This document shows, piece by piece, positions 1-13,400 of a stretch of 62,000 nucleotides of DNA. The stretch's first letter is position 1; each line of letters begins with the position of its first letter. The position numbers and the translations under genes were made by a program. Location of the stretch: positions 5,001 through 67,000 of the forward strand of contig NC_092674.1 of NCBI RefSeq assembly GCF_964355755.1, given 5' to 3'. The DNA comes from Antedon mediterranea. Lineage: Eukaryota > Echinodermata > Crinoidea > Comatulida > Antedonidae. The notes under the pieces are model-generated. The model was given only the letters and a program-made list of their open reading frames with translations. It ran no database searches and was not told the origin of the DNA.

Positions 1-1325
1 ATCTAAACAGACAGACAGTCTAGACAGTTCAGACAGAAAGACAGTCTAGACAGACAGACAGTCTAGACAGTCTAGACAGTTCAGACAGACAAACAGTCTA
101 GACAGAAAGACAGTCTAGACAGTTCAGACAGACAGACAGTCTAAACAGACAGACAGTCTAGACAGTTCAGACAGAAAGACAGTCTAGACAGACAGACAGT
201 CTAGACAGTTCAGACAGACAAACAGTCTAGACAGAAAGAAAGTCTAGACAGTTCAGACAGACAAACAGTCTAGACACACAGAAAGTCTAGACAGTTCAGA
301 CAGACAGACAGTCTAGACAGTTCAGACAGACAGACAGTCTAGACAGTTCAGACAGACAGACAGACAGACAGACAATCTAGACAGACAGACAGTCTAGACA
401 GTTCAGACAATCTAGACAGTTCAGACAGACAGACAGTCTAGACAGACAGTCTAGACAGTTCAGACAGACAGACAGTCTAGACAGACAGAAAGTCTAGATA
501 GACAGACAGTCTAGGCAGTTCAGACAGAAAGACAGTCTAGACAGACTAGACAGTTCAGACAGACAGACATACAGACAGTCTAGACAGAAAGACAGTCTAG
601 ACAGTTCAGACAGACAGACAGTCTAAACAGACAGACAGTCTAGACAGTTCAGACAGACAGACAGTCTAGACAGACAGACAGTCTAGACAGTTCAGACAGA
701 CAGACAGTCTAGACAGTTCAGACAGACAGTCTAGACAGACAGACAGTCTAGACAGTTCAGACAGACAGTCTAAACACACTAAACAGTTCAGACAGACAGA
801 CAGTCTAGACAGACAGTCAGTCTAGACAGTTCAGAAAGACAGTCTAGACAGACAGATAGTCTAGACAGTTCAGACAGACAGACAGTCTAAACAGACAGGC
901 AGTATAGAAAGTTCAGACAGTCTAGACAGTTCAAACAGACCGACAGTCTAGACAGACAGACAGTCTAGACAGTTCAGACAGACCGACAGTCTAGACAGAC
1001 AGACAGTCTAGACAGTTCAGACAAACAGACAGTCTAGACAGACAGACAGTCTAGACAGTTCAGACAGACAGTCTAGACAGACAGACAGTCTAGACAGTTC
1101 CGACAGACAGACAGTCTATACAGTTCAGACACACTGACAGTCTAGACAGACAGACAGTCTAGACAGACAGACAGTCTAGACAGTTCAGACCGAAAGACAG
1201 TCTAGACAGACAGACAGTCTAGACAGTTCAGACAGACAGACAGTCTAGACAGAAAGACAGTCTAGACAGTTCAGACAGACAGACAGTCTAGACAGTTCAG
1301 ACAGACCGACAGTCTAGACAGGCAT
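1..1325. repeat. GACA/GTCTAGAC satellite array
   Basis: Uninterrupted tandem array of short degenerate units built from GACAGACAGTCTAGACAG and GTTCAGACAGA blocks, with a period of about 20-40 bp. The palindrome GTCTAGAC recurs in nearly every unit. The array starts before the window and ends where the 197-bp satellite begins. There is no coding potential. Confidence 0.95.
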
Positions 1326-2200
1326 GGACCGGGGCAAGAGGTATTTTTCTGAAATGACTGGACCCTACTCGCCCCAACCCTTTGGACCCTACTAGCCCCA
1401 ACCCATGTATCGTCATCCCGGTCCATGCCATTTATAACGTAATTATAGCCCTATATCATCCGGTTATATTGCATTTTTTATTTTAAAAAACGTTAAATTG
1501 TAGTAACGTTTTAAAATGGCGTAAAATGACAGCTAGACGGCATGGTCCGGCGCAAGAGGTATTTTTCTGAAACGACTGGACCCTACTAGCCCCAACCCAT
1601 GTATCGTTATCCCGGTCAATGCCGTTTATAACGTAATTAGAGCCCTATAAATCATACTGTTATGACATTTTTTATATAAAAAAAGAAGTAAAATTGTAGT
1701 AACGTTTTAAAATGGCGTAAAATGGCAGCTAGACGGCATGGACCGGGGCAAGTCGTATTTTTCTGAAATGACTGGACCCTACTCGCCCCAACCAATGTAT
1801 CGTTATCCCGGTGCATGCCGTTTATAACGTAATTATAGCCCTATATATCATCCTGTTATATTGCAATTTTTATTTTAAAAAACGTTAAATTGTAGTAACG
1901 TTTTAAAATGGTGTAAAATGACAGCTAGACGGCATGGACCAGGGCAAGTCGTATTTTTCTGAAATGACTGGACCCTACTCGCCCTAACTCATGTATAGTC
2001 ATCCCGGTATTGCATTTTTTATTTTAAAAAACTTTAAATTGTAGTAACGTTTTAAAATGGCGTAAAATGACTGCCGGACGGCATGGACCGGGACAAGTGG
2101 CGTTTTTCTGAAATGACTGGACCCTACTCGCCCCAACCCATGTATCGTCATCCCGGTCCATGCCGTTTATAACGAAGTTATAGCCCTATAAATCATAGCC
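1320..2200. repeat. ~197-bp satellite with inverted-repeat core
   Basis: Five diverged tandem copies start near 1321, 1539, 1735, 1932 and 2079. Each has a GC-rich core bounded by GGCATGGACCGGG and, about 90 bp later, its inverse CCCGGTCCATGCC. An AT-rich part follows (TAACGTAATTATAGCCC, then AACGTTTTAAAATGGCGTAA). The first copy carries an extra internal duplication of the GGACCCTACT block. The inverted repeat suggests the unit may derive from a small MITE that became tandemly amplified (inference). Confidence 0.85.
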
Positions 2201-2505
2201 CTAGTTAGTCTAAGGCGTAAGTATAAAATCATTTAATTAAAATATTACACATATTGCGCCCCATACATGTGAATGTGAATGTCGAATAAGGATCCAACTT
2301 CACAAAAAAAATTGAATATCGAATAAGGAATAAGTAACCAACTTCACGCCGGTCATTGATTTACCTATAATAAGTTGTTAGGTAGTGTGTACATGTGGAT
2401 ATGTATTAACATGTATTCTTAATCTTCAAAATTCAAGTAAAGTAGCCAATAAACGGCGATAGTAAGTAGCCTAGGCGTGCCTATCTAGCCTACTACTTGC
2501 GTCAG
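2201..2505. other. unique AT-rich spacer
   Basis: Non-repetitive AT-rich DNA between two satellite blocks. I see no exon, element end or RNA gene in it. Confidence 0.6.
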
Positions 2506-5500
2506 GTCAAGTAGATATTCGAGTAGTTCCGAGTAGTTGCGAGTAGTTCCGTGTAGTATCGAGTAGTTCCGAGTAGTTCCGAGAAGTTCCTTTTATTTCC
2601 AAGTATTTCCGAGTAGTTCCGAATATTGACGAGTAGTTCCGAGTAGTTCCGAGAAGACCCGAGTAGCTCTGAGTAGTTCCGAGAAGTTCCAATAGTTGCA
2701 ATAGTTCCGAGTAGTTCCGAGTAGTTCCGAGTAGCTCCGAAAAGTTATGTTTATTTCCGAATATTTCCGATTATTTCCGAGCAGTTCCGAATATTGACGA
2801 GTAGTTCCGAGAAGTTCCGAGTAGTTCCGAGTAGTTCCGAGTATTTCCGAGTAGTTCCAAGTAGTTTCGAATAGTTTCGAATATTGACGAGTAGTTCCGA
2901 GAAGTTCCGAGAAGTTTCGAGTAGTTCCGAGTAGTTCCGAGAAGTTTCGAATAGTTCCGAGTAGTTCCGAGTAGTTCCGAGTAGATCCGAGTAGTTCCGA
3001 GTAGTTCCGAGTAATTCCGAGTAGTTCCGAGAAGTTACGAGAAGTTCCGAGAAGTTCCGTTTATTTCCGAGTATTTCCGATTATTTCCAATTATTTCCGA
3101 ATAGTTCCGAGTAGTTCCGAGTAGTTCCGAGTAGTTCCGAGTATTTCCGAGTAGTTCCAAGTAGTTTCGAATAGTTTCGAATATTGACGAGTAGTTCCGA
3201 GAAGTTCCGAGTAGTTCCGAGTAGTTCCGAGAAGTTTCGAATAGTTCCGAGAAATTCTGAGTAGTTCCGAGTAGTTCCGAGTAGATCCGAGTAGTTCCGA
3301 GTAGTTCCGAGAAGTTCCAAGAAGTTCCGAGAAGTTCAGTTTATTTCCGAGTATTTCCGATTATTTCCAATTATTTCCGAATAGTTCCGAGTAGTTCCGA
3401 GAAGTTCCGAGAAGTTACGAGTAGTTCCGAGAGGTTCCGAATAGTTTCGAGTAGTTCCCGAGTAGTTTCGAGTAGTTCCGAGTAGTTCCGAGAAGTTCCG
3501 AGAAGTTCCGAAAAGTTCCGAAAAGTTCAGAGTAGTTCCGAATATTGACCAGTAGTTCCGATAAGTTCCGAGTAGTTCCGAAAAGTTCCGAGGAGTTCCG
3601 AGAAGTTCCGATAAGTGCCGAGTAGTTCCGAGTATTTCCGAGTAGTTCCGAGTAGTTTCGAATAGTTTCGAATATTGACGAGAAGTTCCGAGTAGCTCCG
3701 AGTAGTTCCTAGACGTTCCGAGTAGTTCCGAGTAGTTCCAAGTAGTTCCGAGTAGTTCCGAGTAATTCCGAATATTGACGAGTAGTTCTGAGTAGTTCCA
3801 AGAAGTTCCAAGTAGTTCCTAGAAGTTCCGAGTAGTTACGAGTAGTTCCGAGTAGTATCGAGCAGTTCCGAGAAATTCCGAGAAGTTTTGTTTATTTCCG
3901 AGTATTTACGAGTAATTCCGAATATTGACGAGTAGTTCTGAGTAGTTCCGAGTAGTTCCGAGTAATTCCGAGAAGTTCCGAGTAGCTCCGAGTAGTTCCG
4001 AGTAGTTCCAAGAAGTTCCGAGTAGTTCCGAGTAGTTCCGAGTAGTTCTGAGAAGTTCCGAGAAGTTCCGAGTAGTTCCGAGTAGTTCCGAGTAGTTCCG
4101 AGAAGTTCCGAGTAGTTCCGAGTAGTTCCGAGAAGTTCCGAGAAGATCCGAGTAGTTCCGAATATTAACGCGTAGTTCCGAGTAGTTCCAAGAAGTTCCG
4201 ATAAGTTCCGAGTAGTTCCGAGTATCGAGAAGTTCCGAGAATCGAGAAGTTCCGAGAAGTTACGAGAAGTTACGAGAAGTTTTGAGTAGTTCCGAGAAGT
4301 TCCGATAAGTTCCGAGTAGTTCCGAGTAGTTCCGATAAGTTCCGAGTACTTACGAGTAGTATCGAGTACTTCCGAGTAGTATCGAGTAGTTCCGAGAAGA
4401 TCCGAGATGTTCCGAGAAGTTTCGAGTAGATCCGAGAAGTTTTGAGTAGTTCCGAGTAGTTCCGAGTAGTTCCGAGTAGTTCCGAGTAGTATCGAGAAGT
4501 TCCGAGAAGTTACGAGAAGTTACGAGTAGTTCCGAGAAGTTACGAGTAGTTCCGAATAGTTCCGAGGAGTTCCGAGAAGTTCCGATAAGTGCCGAGTAGT
4601 TCCGAGTATTTCCGAGTAGTTCCGAGTAGTTTCGAATAGTTTCGAATATTGACGAGAAGTTCCGAGTAGCTCCGAGTAGTTCCTAGACGTTCCGAGTAGT
4701 TCCGAGTAGTTCCAAGTAGTTCCGAGTAGTTCCGAGTAATTCCGAATATTGACGAGTAGTTCTGAGTAGTTCCAAGAAGTTCCAAGTAGTTCCTAGAAGT
4801 TCCGAGTAGTTACGAGTAGTTCCGAGTAGTATCGAGCAGTTCCGAGAAATTCCGAGAAGTTTTGTTTATTTCCGAGTATTTACGAGTAATTCCGAATATT
4901 GACGAGTAGTTCTGAGTAGTTCCAAGTAGTTCCGAGTAATTCCGAGAAGTTCCGAGTAGCTCCGAGTAGTTCCGAGTAGTTCCAAGAAGTTCCGAGTAGT
5001 TGCGAGTAGTTCCGAGTAGTTCCGAGTAGTTCTGAGAAGTTCCGAGAAGTTCCGAGTAGTTCCGAGTAGTTCCGAGTAGTTCCGAGAAGTTCCGAGTAGT
5101 TTCGAGTAGTTCCGAGAAGTTCCGAGAAGATCCGAGTAGTTCCGAATATTAACGCGTAGTTCCGAGTAGTTCCGAGAAGTTCCGATAAGTTCCGAGTAGT
5201 TCCGAGTATCGAGAAGTTCCGAGAATCGAGAAGTTCTGAGAAGTTCTGAGAAGTTACGAGAAGTTTTGAGTAGTTCCGAGAAGTTCCGATAAGTTCAGAG
5301 TAGTTCCGAGTAGTTCCGATAAGTTCCGAGTACTTACGAGTAGTATCGAGTACTTCCGAGTAGTATCGAGTAGTTCCGAGAAGATCCGAGATGTTCCGAA
5401 AAGTTTCGATTAGATCCGAGAAGTTTTGAGTAGTTCCGAGTAGTTCTGAGTAGTTCCGAGTAGTATCGAGAAGTTCCGAGAAGTTCCGAGAAGTTACGAG

Positions 5501-7606
5501 TAGTTCCGAGAAGTTCCGAGTAGTTACGAGTGGTTCCGAGAAGTTACGAGTAGTTCCGATAAGTTCCGAGAAGTTCCGAGTATTTCCGAGTATTTCCGAT
5601 TATTTCCTAGTAGTTCCGAATATTGACGAGTAGTTCCGAATATTGATGAGTAGTTCCGAGAAGTTCTGAGAAGTTCCGAGAAGTTCCGAGTAGTTCCGAG
5701 TAGTTCCGAGTAGTTCCGAGTAGTTCCGAGTAGTATTGAGTAGTTCCGGGAAGTTCCGAGAAGTTCCGAGTATTTCTGATTATTTCCGAGTAATTCCGAA
5801 TATTGACGAGTAGTTCCGAGAAGTTCCGAATATTGACCAGTAGTTCCGAATATTGACGAGTAGTTCCGAGTAGTTCCGAGAAGTTCCGAGAAGTTCAGAT
5901 AAGTTCCGAGTAGTTCCGAGTAGTTCCAAGTATTTCCGAGTAATTCCGAATATTGACGAGTAGTTCTGAGTAGTTTCGAGTAGTTCCGACTAGTTCCGAG
6001 AAGTTCCGAGTAGCTCCGAGTAGTTCCAAGTAGTTCCGAGTAGTTCCGAGTAGTTCCGAGTAATTCCGAGAAGTTCCGAGAAGTTCCGAGAAGTTCCGAG
6101 AAGTTCCGAGTAGCTCCGAGTAGCTCCGAGTAGCTCTGAGTAGTTCCGAGAAGTTCCGATAAGGTCCGAGAAGTTCAGAGTAGTTCCGAATATTAACGCT
6201 TAGTTCTGAGTAGTTCCGAGTAGTTCCGAGAAGTTCCAATAAGTTCCGATAAGTTCCGATAAGTTCCGATAAGTTCCGAGTAGTTCCGAGTAGTATTGAG
6301 AAGTTCAGAGAAGTTCCGAGAAGTTACGAGTAGTTCCGAGAAGTTCCGAGTAGTTACGAGTAGTTACGAGTAGTTCCGAGTAGTTCCGATAAGTTCCGAG
6401 TAGTGCTGAGTAGTTTCGAGTAGTATCGAGTACTTCCGAGTAGTATCGAGTAGTTCCGAGAAGTACCAAGAGGTTCCGAGAAGTTCCGAGAAGTTTCGAG
6501 TAGTTCCGAGTAGTTCCGAGTAGTATCGAGTAGTTCCGAGAAGTTTCGAGAAGTTCCGAGTATTTCCGATTATTTCCGAGTAGTTCCGAATATTGACGAG
6601 TAGTTCCGAATATTGATGAGTAGTTCCGAGTAGTTTCGAGTAGTTCCGAAAACTTCCGAGAAGTTCCTAGTAGTTCCGAGTAGTTCAGAGTAATATTGAG
6701 TAGTTCCGAGAAGTTCCGTTTATTTCCGAGTATTTCCGAGTAGTTCCGAATATTGACGAGTAGTTCCGAGTAGTTCCGAAAAGTCCCGAAAAGTTCCGAT
6801 AAGTTCCGATAAGTTCCGATAAGTTCCGATAAGTTCCGATAAGTTCCGAGTAGTTCCGAGTAGTTCCGAGTAGTTCCGAGTAGTTCCGAGTAGTTCCGAG
6901 AAGTTCTGAGAAGTTCCGAGAAGTTCCGAGTAGTTTCGAGTAGTTCCGAGTAGTTCCAAGAAGTTCTGAGAAGTTCCGAGTACCTCCAAGTAGCTCCGAG
7001 TAGCTCCGAGTAGTTCCGAGAAGTTCCGATAAGGTCCGAGAAGTTCCGAGTAGTTCCGAATAGTAACGCGTAGTTCCGAGTAGTTCCGAGTAGTTCCGAT
7101 AAGTTCCGAGTAGTTCCGAGTAGTTCCGAGAAGTTCCGATAAGGTCCGAGAAGTTCAGAGTAGTTCCGAATATTAACGCGTAGTTCAGAGTAGTTCCGAG
7201 AAGTTCCGATAAGTTCCGAGAAGTTCCGAGTAGTTCCGAGTAGTATCGAGAAGTTCAGAGAAGTTCCGAGAAGTTACGAGTAGTTCCGAGAAGTTCCGAG
7301 TAGTTCCGATAAGTTCCGAGTAGTGCTGAGTAGTTTCGAGTAGTATCGAGTACTTCCGAGTAGTATCGAGTACTTCCGAGTAGTATCGAGTAGTTCCGAG
7401 AAGTTCCGAGAGGTTCCGAGAAGTTCCGAGAAGTTCCGAGTAGTTCCGAGTAGTTCCGAGTAGTATCGAGAAGTTTCCGAGAAGTTCCGAGAAGTTCCGA
7501 GTATTTCCGAGTAGTTCCGAATATTGACGAGTAGTTCCGAATATTGATGAGTAGTTCCGATAAGTTCCGAGTAGTTCCGAGTAGTTCCGAGTAGTTCCGA
7601 GTAATC
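2506..7606. repeat. 10-bp minisatellite (GAGTAGTTCC)n
   Basis: Roughly 500 tandem decamers of GAGTAGTTCC with variants (GAGAAGTTCC, GATAAGTTCC, AATATTGACG, TATTTCC). Larger blocks are themselves repeated: about 3530-4150 reappears at about 4550-5160, including the rare motifs. On the minus strand (GGAACTACTC)n has no stop in any frame, so long spurious ORFs arise. Three decamers make 30 nt, which read as a 10-residue repeat GTTRNYSELL. I treat these ORFs as non-coding. The array resumes at 8843 after a LINE fragment. Confidence 0.95.
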
Positions 7607-8842
7607 CCGATATATTTTAGAAAGACATGGTAAGATTGATATGGGTCGATAATTATTAAGGTTTTGCCTATCGCCACTTTTAAAAACAGGTATAGTTTTG
7701 GCACATTTTAGTTCATCAGGGAATCGGCCAGTGGCGAGTGAAATGTTTATTAAGTGTGAAATAGGTTTTGTAAGGTAGACGGGATTGTACTTGATATAGT
7801 GAGCACTGATATCATCGTGACCTGGTGTTTTATCTGTTTCTAATTTATTAATGTATGTCATTATTTCGTATTCTGTTATGGGTCTGAAATACATAGAATT
7901 AAGGTAGTTACCAGTCAAATATGACATTGGATCAATGGCAGGGTTGTTATCATGGTTAATTTTGTCAGCTAATTGTTTCCCAATATTAATAAAGTAAGAA
8001 TTGAATGCATCGGATTTTGTTTCTGGGTTAGTGTATGTCTCTGTCCCATGTTTTAGGTTTGATGGCAGTTTGGATTTTTCTTCCTACCTAAAAGTTGATT
8101 AATGGCATTCCACGTTTCTTTCATATTATTTTTATTTTTTTCAAATTTATTAAAATAGTATTCCTTTTTTCGTTTTCTAATAATATTGGTAAGTAGGTTT
8201 CTATAGTTTGTATATTTAGATTTATTTATGTTTGTCGGTCTACGTTTGTATTTGCTATATAATTTGTTTCTAGTAACAATTGACTTAGCAATTGATTCCG
8301 TTATCCAAAGAGATTGAAGTTTATTAGCTTTGAGTTTAATCTTTTTTATTGGAAAGCATATATTAACTAATGATTGCAGAGTTGTGGAAAAATGTTGATA
8401 TGCTTTGTTTGCGTCATTTGATTCTAGGACATCCTGCCACTGTAAAAGTAATGGATTTCTCCATATCTAATTGTTTTGCCTCCATTGAGTCAATTCTACT
8501 CATAATTGAGGTTTGATTTTTAAGTACGGAGTCCAGTTTTGTTTGCATTTCAGTTGTTAGCGTTTTAATCTCCCGCCTTAATAACTGGATTTCGCTGGTT
8601 TCTTCGGTGGGTGTCGCCTGGGTCGTTGAGGTGTCCGGAGGGGTACGTTCAGTTTGGTCCTTTTTTCTGACCATTTTCTTAGTTTTAGATCAAAAGACGA
8701 TGACAGCATTAACCAAATTGTAATACTCACTTATGTAGCACAGTTGTCTTATGGCTATTTTTGGCAAAACCTTACTTTATTTTTAATGAAGACGGAGCAC
8801 TGTTTATACGGTTGCTAACTCATGATGCGCTCTCAAACCAAT
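7607..8842 (-). mobile_element. rearranged LINE fragment inside the decamer array
   Basis: Non-LTR retrotransposon remnant on the minus strand. A short ORF at 8674-8414 begins MVRKKDQTERTPPD and continues as a Gln/Lys/Glu-rich coiled coil (IQLLRREIKTLTTEMQTKLD), typical of a LINE ORF1 protein. Downstream, 7927-7607 encodes an N-terminal reverse-transcriptase segment with DKTPGHDDISAHYIK and FKSGDRQNLNNYRPISILP (RT motifs 0-2). The endonuclease and the catalytic RT motifs (FADD) are missing. The element is therefore internally deleted and cut off inside RT, where the decamer array resumes directly. The region 8000-8400 holds eroded, stop-interrupted post-endonuclease sequence. Confidence 0.8.
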
Positions 8843-9095
8843 GAGTTCCGAGTAGTTCCGAATATTGACGAGTAGTTCCGAGTAGTTCCGAGATGTTTTG
8901 AATAGTTCCGAGAAGTTCCGAGAAGTTCCAGGTAGTTCCGAGTAGTTCCAAGAAGTTTCGAATAGTTCCGAGAAGTTCTGAGTAGTTCCGAGTAGATCCG
9001 AGTAGTTCCGAGTAGTTCCGAGAAGTTCCGAGAAGTTCCGTTTATTTCCGAGTATTTCCGATTATTTCCAATTATTTCAGAGTAGTTCCGAGTCA
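8843..9095. repeat. 10-bp minisatellite, distal block
   Basis: The same GAGTAGTTCC decamer array continues on the far side of the LINE fragment for about 25 copies. This shows that the LINE entered a pre-existing array. Confidence 0.9.
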
Positions 9096-9440
9096 TACCG
9101 CAATGAATCATAATTTGTTACTACGATGAAATTATCAAATTTGTTTAATTTAATATGCAATTAAATATGAAAAAAATATTATTAAAATGTTTGTTGTTGA
9201 ATATGCCATTTTAATGTCCCATAATAGTAATCCACTCTGACCAAAAATTGGATTGAAAAAAAAATGTATATACCTGAAAAACTGGTATTTAAAGCAAAAA
9301 ATAGTCAAATTGGCTGCCAGCAAATGGGTTTTTCGGTTGACTTTAATCTTTATTTTGTATTTTCTAAGTGAAAACATTTGTTCGTGTTTTTTCTACGGAA
9401 GTGATTAACTTTATTAAAACTACATCATAAATCTCGAAAT
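9096..9440. other. unique AT-rich DNA
   Basis: No gene or repeat recognised. Short ORFs here have no recognisable motif. Confidence 0.5.
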
Positions 9441-9795
9441 TATTTCTGAAATCATATGTACACATCCCTAATACATTGTCAAAATATGGTTCTCGGTAAA
9501 GTTGTCCTTTTAAGTACAGTTCCGCAATTCCACAAATTCCACAATGTGCTAATTTGTGTAAAGGAAAATGTTATGGTCAATGATGTCAAAGGCCTTAGAG
9601 AGGTCTATAAACAAGCCGATTGCAAACTGTCCATTTTTAAATTCATGTACGACTTTATTGATGAGACCGATCATGGCCATGGAATATTTGTACCCTTTCC
9701 CAAAAGCAAATTTTGTATTATAAGAATTTTATATTTAGAAATAAAGTTAATTGTTCTGTCGTAAATAATTTTGTCCAAGGCCTCTGCGAAAATTG
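9440..9795 (-). pseudogene. LINE reverse transcriptase remnant
   Basis: The minus strand encodes a decayed RT segment containing [20 protein letters not shown], which is RT motif A with its catalytic Asp in context. Before it comes a stretch resembling KYSMAMIGLINKVVHEFKN. At least one frameshift and the loss of everything downstream of motif A mark it as a dead fragment. It is close in sequence to the RT fragment at 16.1-16.5 kb, so both probably belong to one LINE family. Confidence 0.75.
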
Positions 9796-9799
9796 AAAA

Positions 9800-11160
9800 A
9801 AATTAAATGGATCAGTAATTTGAAAGATCGGATTTGAAAATAGGGTAACATGTCACATCTTGTGACTCATGTACTTGCATGATGACTGATTACTAAAAGG
9901 CTGGATGAAATTATTCTTGATACGGTCACAATTTATACTGTTTTGCATATATTAATAAAAAGGGAATTCACAGGCTTGATCATTAAAAACAAGTAAGCTG
10001 ACGTAGTCGACGCAATCTTCTCAAGTTCCTTAGAGTTAGTTGCGAGGATTACTTAGTTAGAGCCTAACAGAAAACAATAACACTTGTGTACTGTTAAAAA
10101 CACTAAATGTTGAAGAGGATTTATTGAAATGCATACTTTTGTTGATGATGCAGTGAATTAAGATAGAAATCATTTTAATGTTTTCAATAAATATATTGTA
10201 TAAAAAATATACCGAAAATAGACAGATAATGATTAAATACATACATTATTATTATGATTGTTTCAAAGAAAAACTGTATTATTGAGTGCACATCACACTA
10301 AATAGCAGTAATATGGATTACTTAGAAATCCAGAAGTAGTGACATAGTGCCACATCATGAAATTGATGGTTACAGAATATATTTCAATATAAAGATATTA
10401 AGAAAGGTTTAGTATTCTATTGCCAATACAGTAATCTGAAATAATTTGTTTTACACTTTAACACCATCTTTAATAATTTAATCTTAGTAAATTAAAGGGA
10501 AAAAATGTGTATGAAATATTTTTTTAGAAATTCTTGAGAATGAAAGCAAGGTTAACTGATGAGTTCTTTCAAATGGATAATACATATCGTCCCAAATTAA
10601 CTAAATCTATGTTACAATCAAATCAAAGCCCCTTTTCTGTAAACTTATTTCTTGTAAAAAATACTTCATACAATGTGAAGAATGTTTTCATTACAACAGA
10701 AACACTATGTAATGAACTTTAAATATATTAACAATTTTGAAACTTTTAAAATGTTAAAACGTGTGCAAGTAAAATCTGTAATACATTTCTCAGACATGGA
10801 GACAAATGTTTACAATCAAACCAAATTACAAACATACCAACATTGAAAACGATAGGGCCATATGTTCGGTTATTATCCTTATTCAATGGTTTAAATCATT
10901 TACTATATGAATAACAAATTGCTTTTATAGTATTGAAACTTCTACATAATACCACTCAATCATACACACATTATTTATGCTTCTGGCTAATACAATTAAT
11001 TAAGACTCGCTAACCTTTACTAACATACAATAAAAATCAATCTAAAAATCACATATTGGGTAATCTAGTATTAATTTAATTGCATATTAATACCAATAAT
11101 AATAATGATGTGCTTTGAAACATTAAAGCTAAATTCATTGAAATATTTGTGTTTGCAACA
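9800..11160. other. RB1 3' flank / probable 3' UTR
   Basis: AT-rich and free of recognisable coding sequence. This region lies immediately 3' of the RB1 stop, so its right part should hold the RB1 3' UTR. An AATAAA hexamer on the minus strand overlaps the stop (11161-11166) and another lies near 10119. I cannot tell which is used. Confidence 0.45.
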
Positions 11161-11164
11161 TTTA

Positions 11165-13400
11165 TTACTTTTTTTCTTTCTTTATCTTTGGTACCTTTCG
11201 GTCGGCCTCTGTAAAATAAATAATAAAAAATAGCTATAAGTTTTTACCATTATTACTGATGCCAATGGGATTTAATCATAGGTGTGTGCATGTGGGGATG
11301 TGTGCATGGGGGGGTGTGTGCATGTGGGGGTGTGTACACAAGACTATCTTAGAGTAACAAGATAAATACCAGAACTATATACATATATATCACAAGTCTT
11401 CCTTCTATGATTTAGCCTTACCTAATTCTGATTTTCTTCTTTTTAAGTTAGCTGTAAGCTCAGCCATGCTGTCTGGAAGACACAGTGGTGGTGATTGCTT
11501 GGCATAAGCATCCGTGTTCCTACAAATAAATCCATTCAGTAAAACTAATAATTTTAAAACTGGTGGGAAGTGAGGCCTTAGGGTCTTCCATAAAATTACT
11601 AAAAACCAGACCCTTCCCCATTCCCCTAATTTAAAGCCCCACCAGAACTCTCAATGTCAATAAACACAGTCTTCTTAAATAGAGCAGTCAATCCAAAATC
11701 CAACTATCAATTTCAATAAACTTTAAATAAAAATTTAAATAGAACAGTGAACCTCATGAAATATTCAAATCATAGATGCCTTGAGATGACAACATTTTTA
11801 TAGCCGTATTGGAAGGCGAGAAATGACTGGTGGGTGGGTGAGCATGAGGAGAGGTCCAGAACCGCAATACAAATTCATTTAATACTCACTGTTGCATATT
11901 GTCAGTACTCGCATCCATATCTTCAAATTTAAGTTGTTTATGTGATTTTGAAACTTGCTTATCACGCCGATGACCTTGAATAACATCATTTATATGTCTT
12001 AGTTTCTCTGTACCCTATACATAAATACAATTAATATAACATTATTTATATGTCTTAGTTTCTCTGTACTCTATACATAAATACAATTAATATAACATTA
12101 TTTATATGTCTTAGTTTCTCTGTATCCTATACATAAATACAATTAATATAACATTATTTATATGTCTTAGTTTCTCTGTATCCTATACATAAATACAATT
12201 AATATAACATTATTTATATGTCTTAGTTTCTCTGTACCCTATACATAAATACAATTAATATAACATTATTTATATGTCTTAGTTTCTCTGTACTCTATAC
12301 ATAAATACAATTAATATAACATTATTTATATGTCTTAGTTTCTCTGTATCCTATACATAAATACAATTAATATAACATTATTTATATGTCTTAGTTTCTC
12401 TGTATCCTATACATAAATACAATTAATATAACATTATTTATATGTCTTAGTTTCTCTGTATCCTATACATAAATACAATTAATATAACATTATTTATATG
12501 TCTTAGTTTCTCTGTATCCTATACATAAATACAATTAATATAACATTATTTATATGTCTTACTTTCTCTGTATCCTATACATAAATACAATTAATATAAC
12601 ATTATTTATATGTCTTAGTTTCTCTGTATCCTATACATAAATACAATTAATACAGTATAACATTATTTATATGTCTTAGTTTCTCTGTATCCTATACATA
12701 AATACAATTAATATAACATTAATAAACTGTCTTAGTTTCTCAGTACCCTATACATAAATACAATTACTATAACATTATTTATATGTCTTAGTTTCTCTGT
12801 ATCCTATACATAAATACAATTAATATAACATTATTTATATGTCTTAGTTTCTCTGTACTCTATACATAAATACAATTACTATAACATTATTTATATGTCT
12901 TAGTTTCTCTGTACCCTATACATAAATACAATTAATTTAAATTGATTCCATGATAGATATAAAATTAATGAACTATTATTATTCTCCAACAGAAAGGTTC
13001 TTAACGTTGATTGATTTACCTCTGGTCCACTTTCACCGAAGTTATAAAGAAGCATTGATCTTGGTGTCATTTGTAAATGGTTCACTGGTAGAGGGCTCTT
13101 AAATGGAGAATCTTTCATTGGAGAGATGTATAGGTTAGTTTTACCAGGTACACTGTGGTTTAGAAAAAGGAAACTTCAATGAGATTGACATTCAACTGAC
13201 TTAGCTCAACTCAACATTTATTTTCTTTTTTTCCTAAACTACTACAATAATTTAACTTAATAAGGTACTTAAATAAGGTAGGTATGTATTATTCAGTACT
13301 GTATAACTAAAATATCCAATTGTTAAACTTACACATAGACATGATGAGGACTTAGAGTTGTAGGTTTGTTTCGAGATGGTACTGGTGACAGATTTGGAGT
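11165..13400 (-). CDS. RB1: RB1 exons 19-23: C-terminal regulatory domain
   Basis: A string of proline-directed CDK site candidates: [28 protein letters not shown] and QMTPRS, followed by [19 protein letters not shown], the counterpart of the human MTPRSRILVSIGES segment that contacts E2F/DP. Exon 21 also holds [10 protein letters not shown], aligned with human KKLRFD, the overlapping cyclin- and PP1-docking motif. The tail is [14 protein letters not shown] followed by [14 protein letters not shown] and a stop at 11167-11165. The last exon is only 44 nt. The acceptor of exon 21 (12014) borders the 56-bp array. Confidence 0.92.

Noticed and set aside
2506-7704. Several minus-strand ORFs of 64-217 codons with GTTRNYSELL repeats as protein genes
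   Set aside because: They are by-products of a stop-free 10-bp tandem repeat; the same peptide appears in all frames, with no start context, splice sites or conserved domain.
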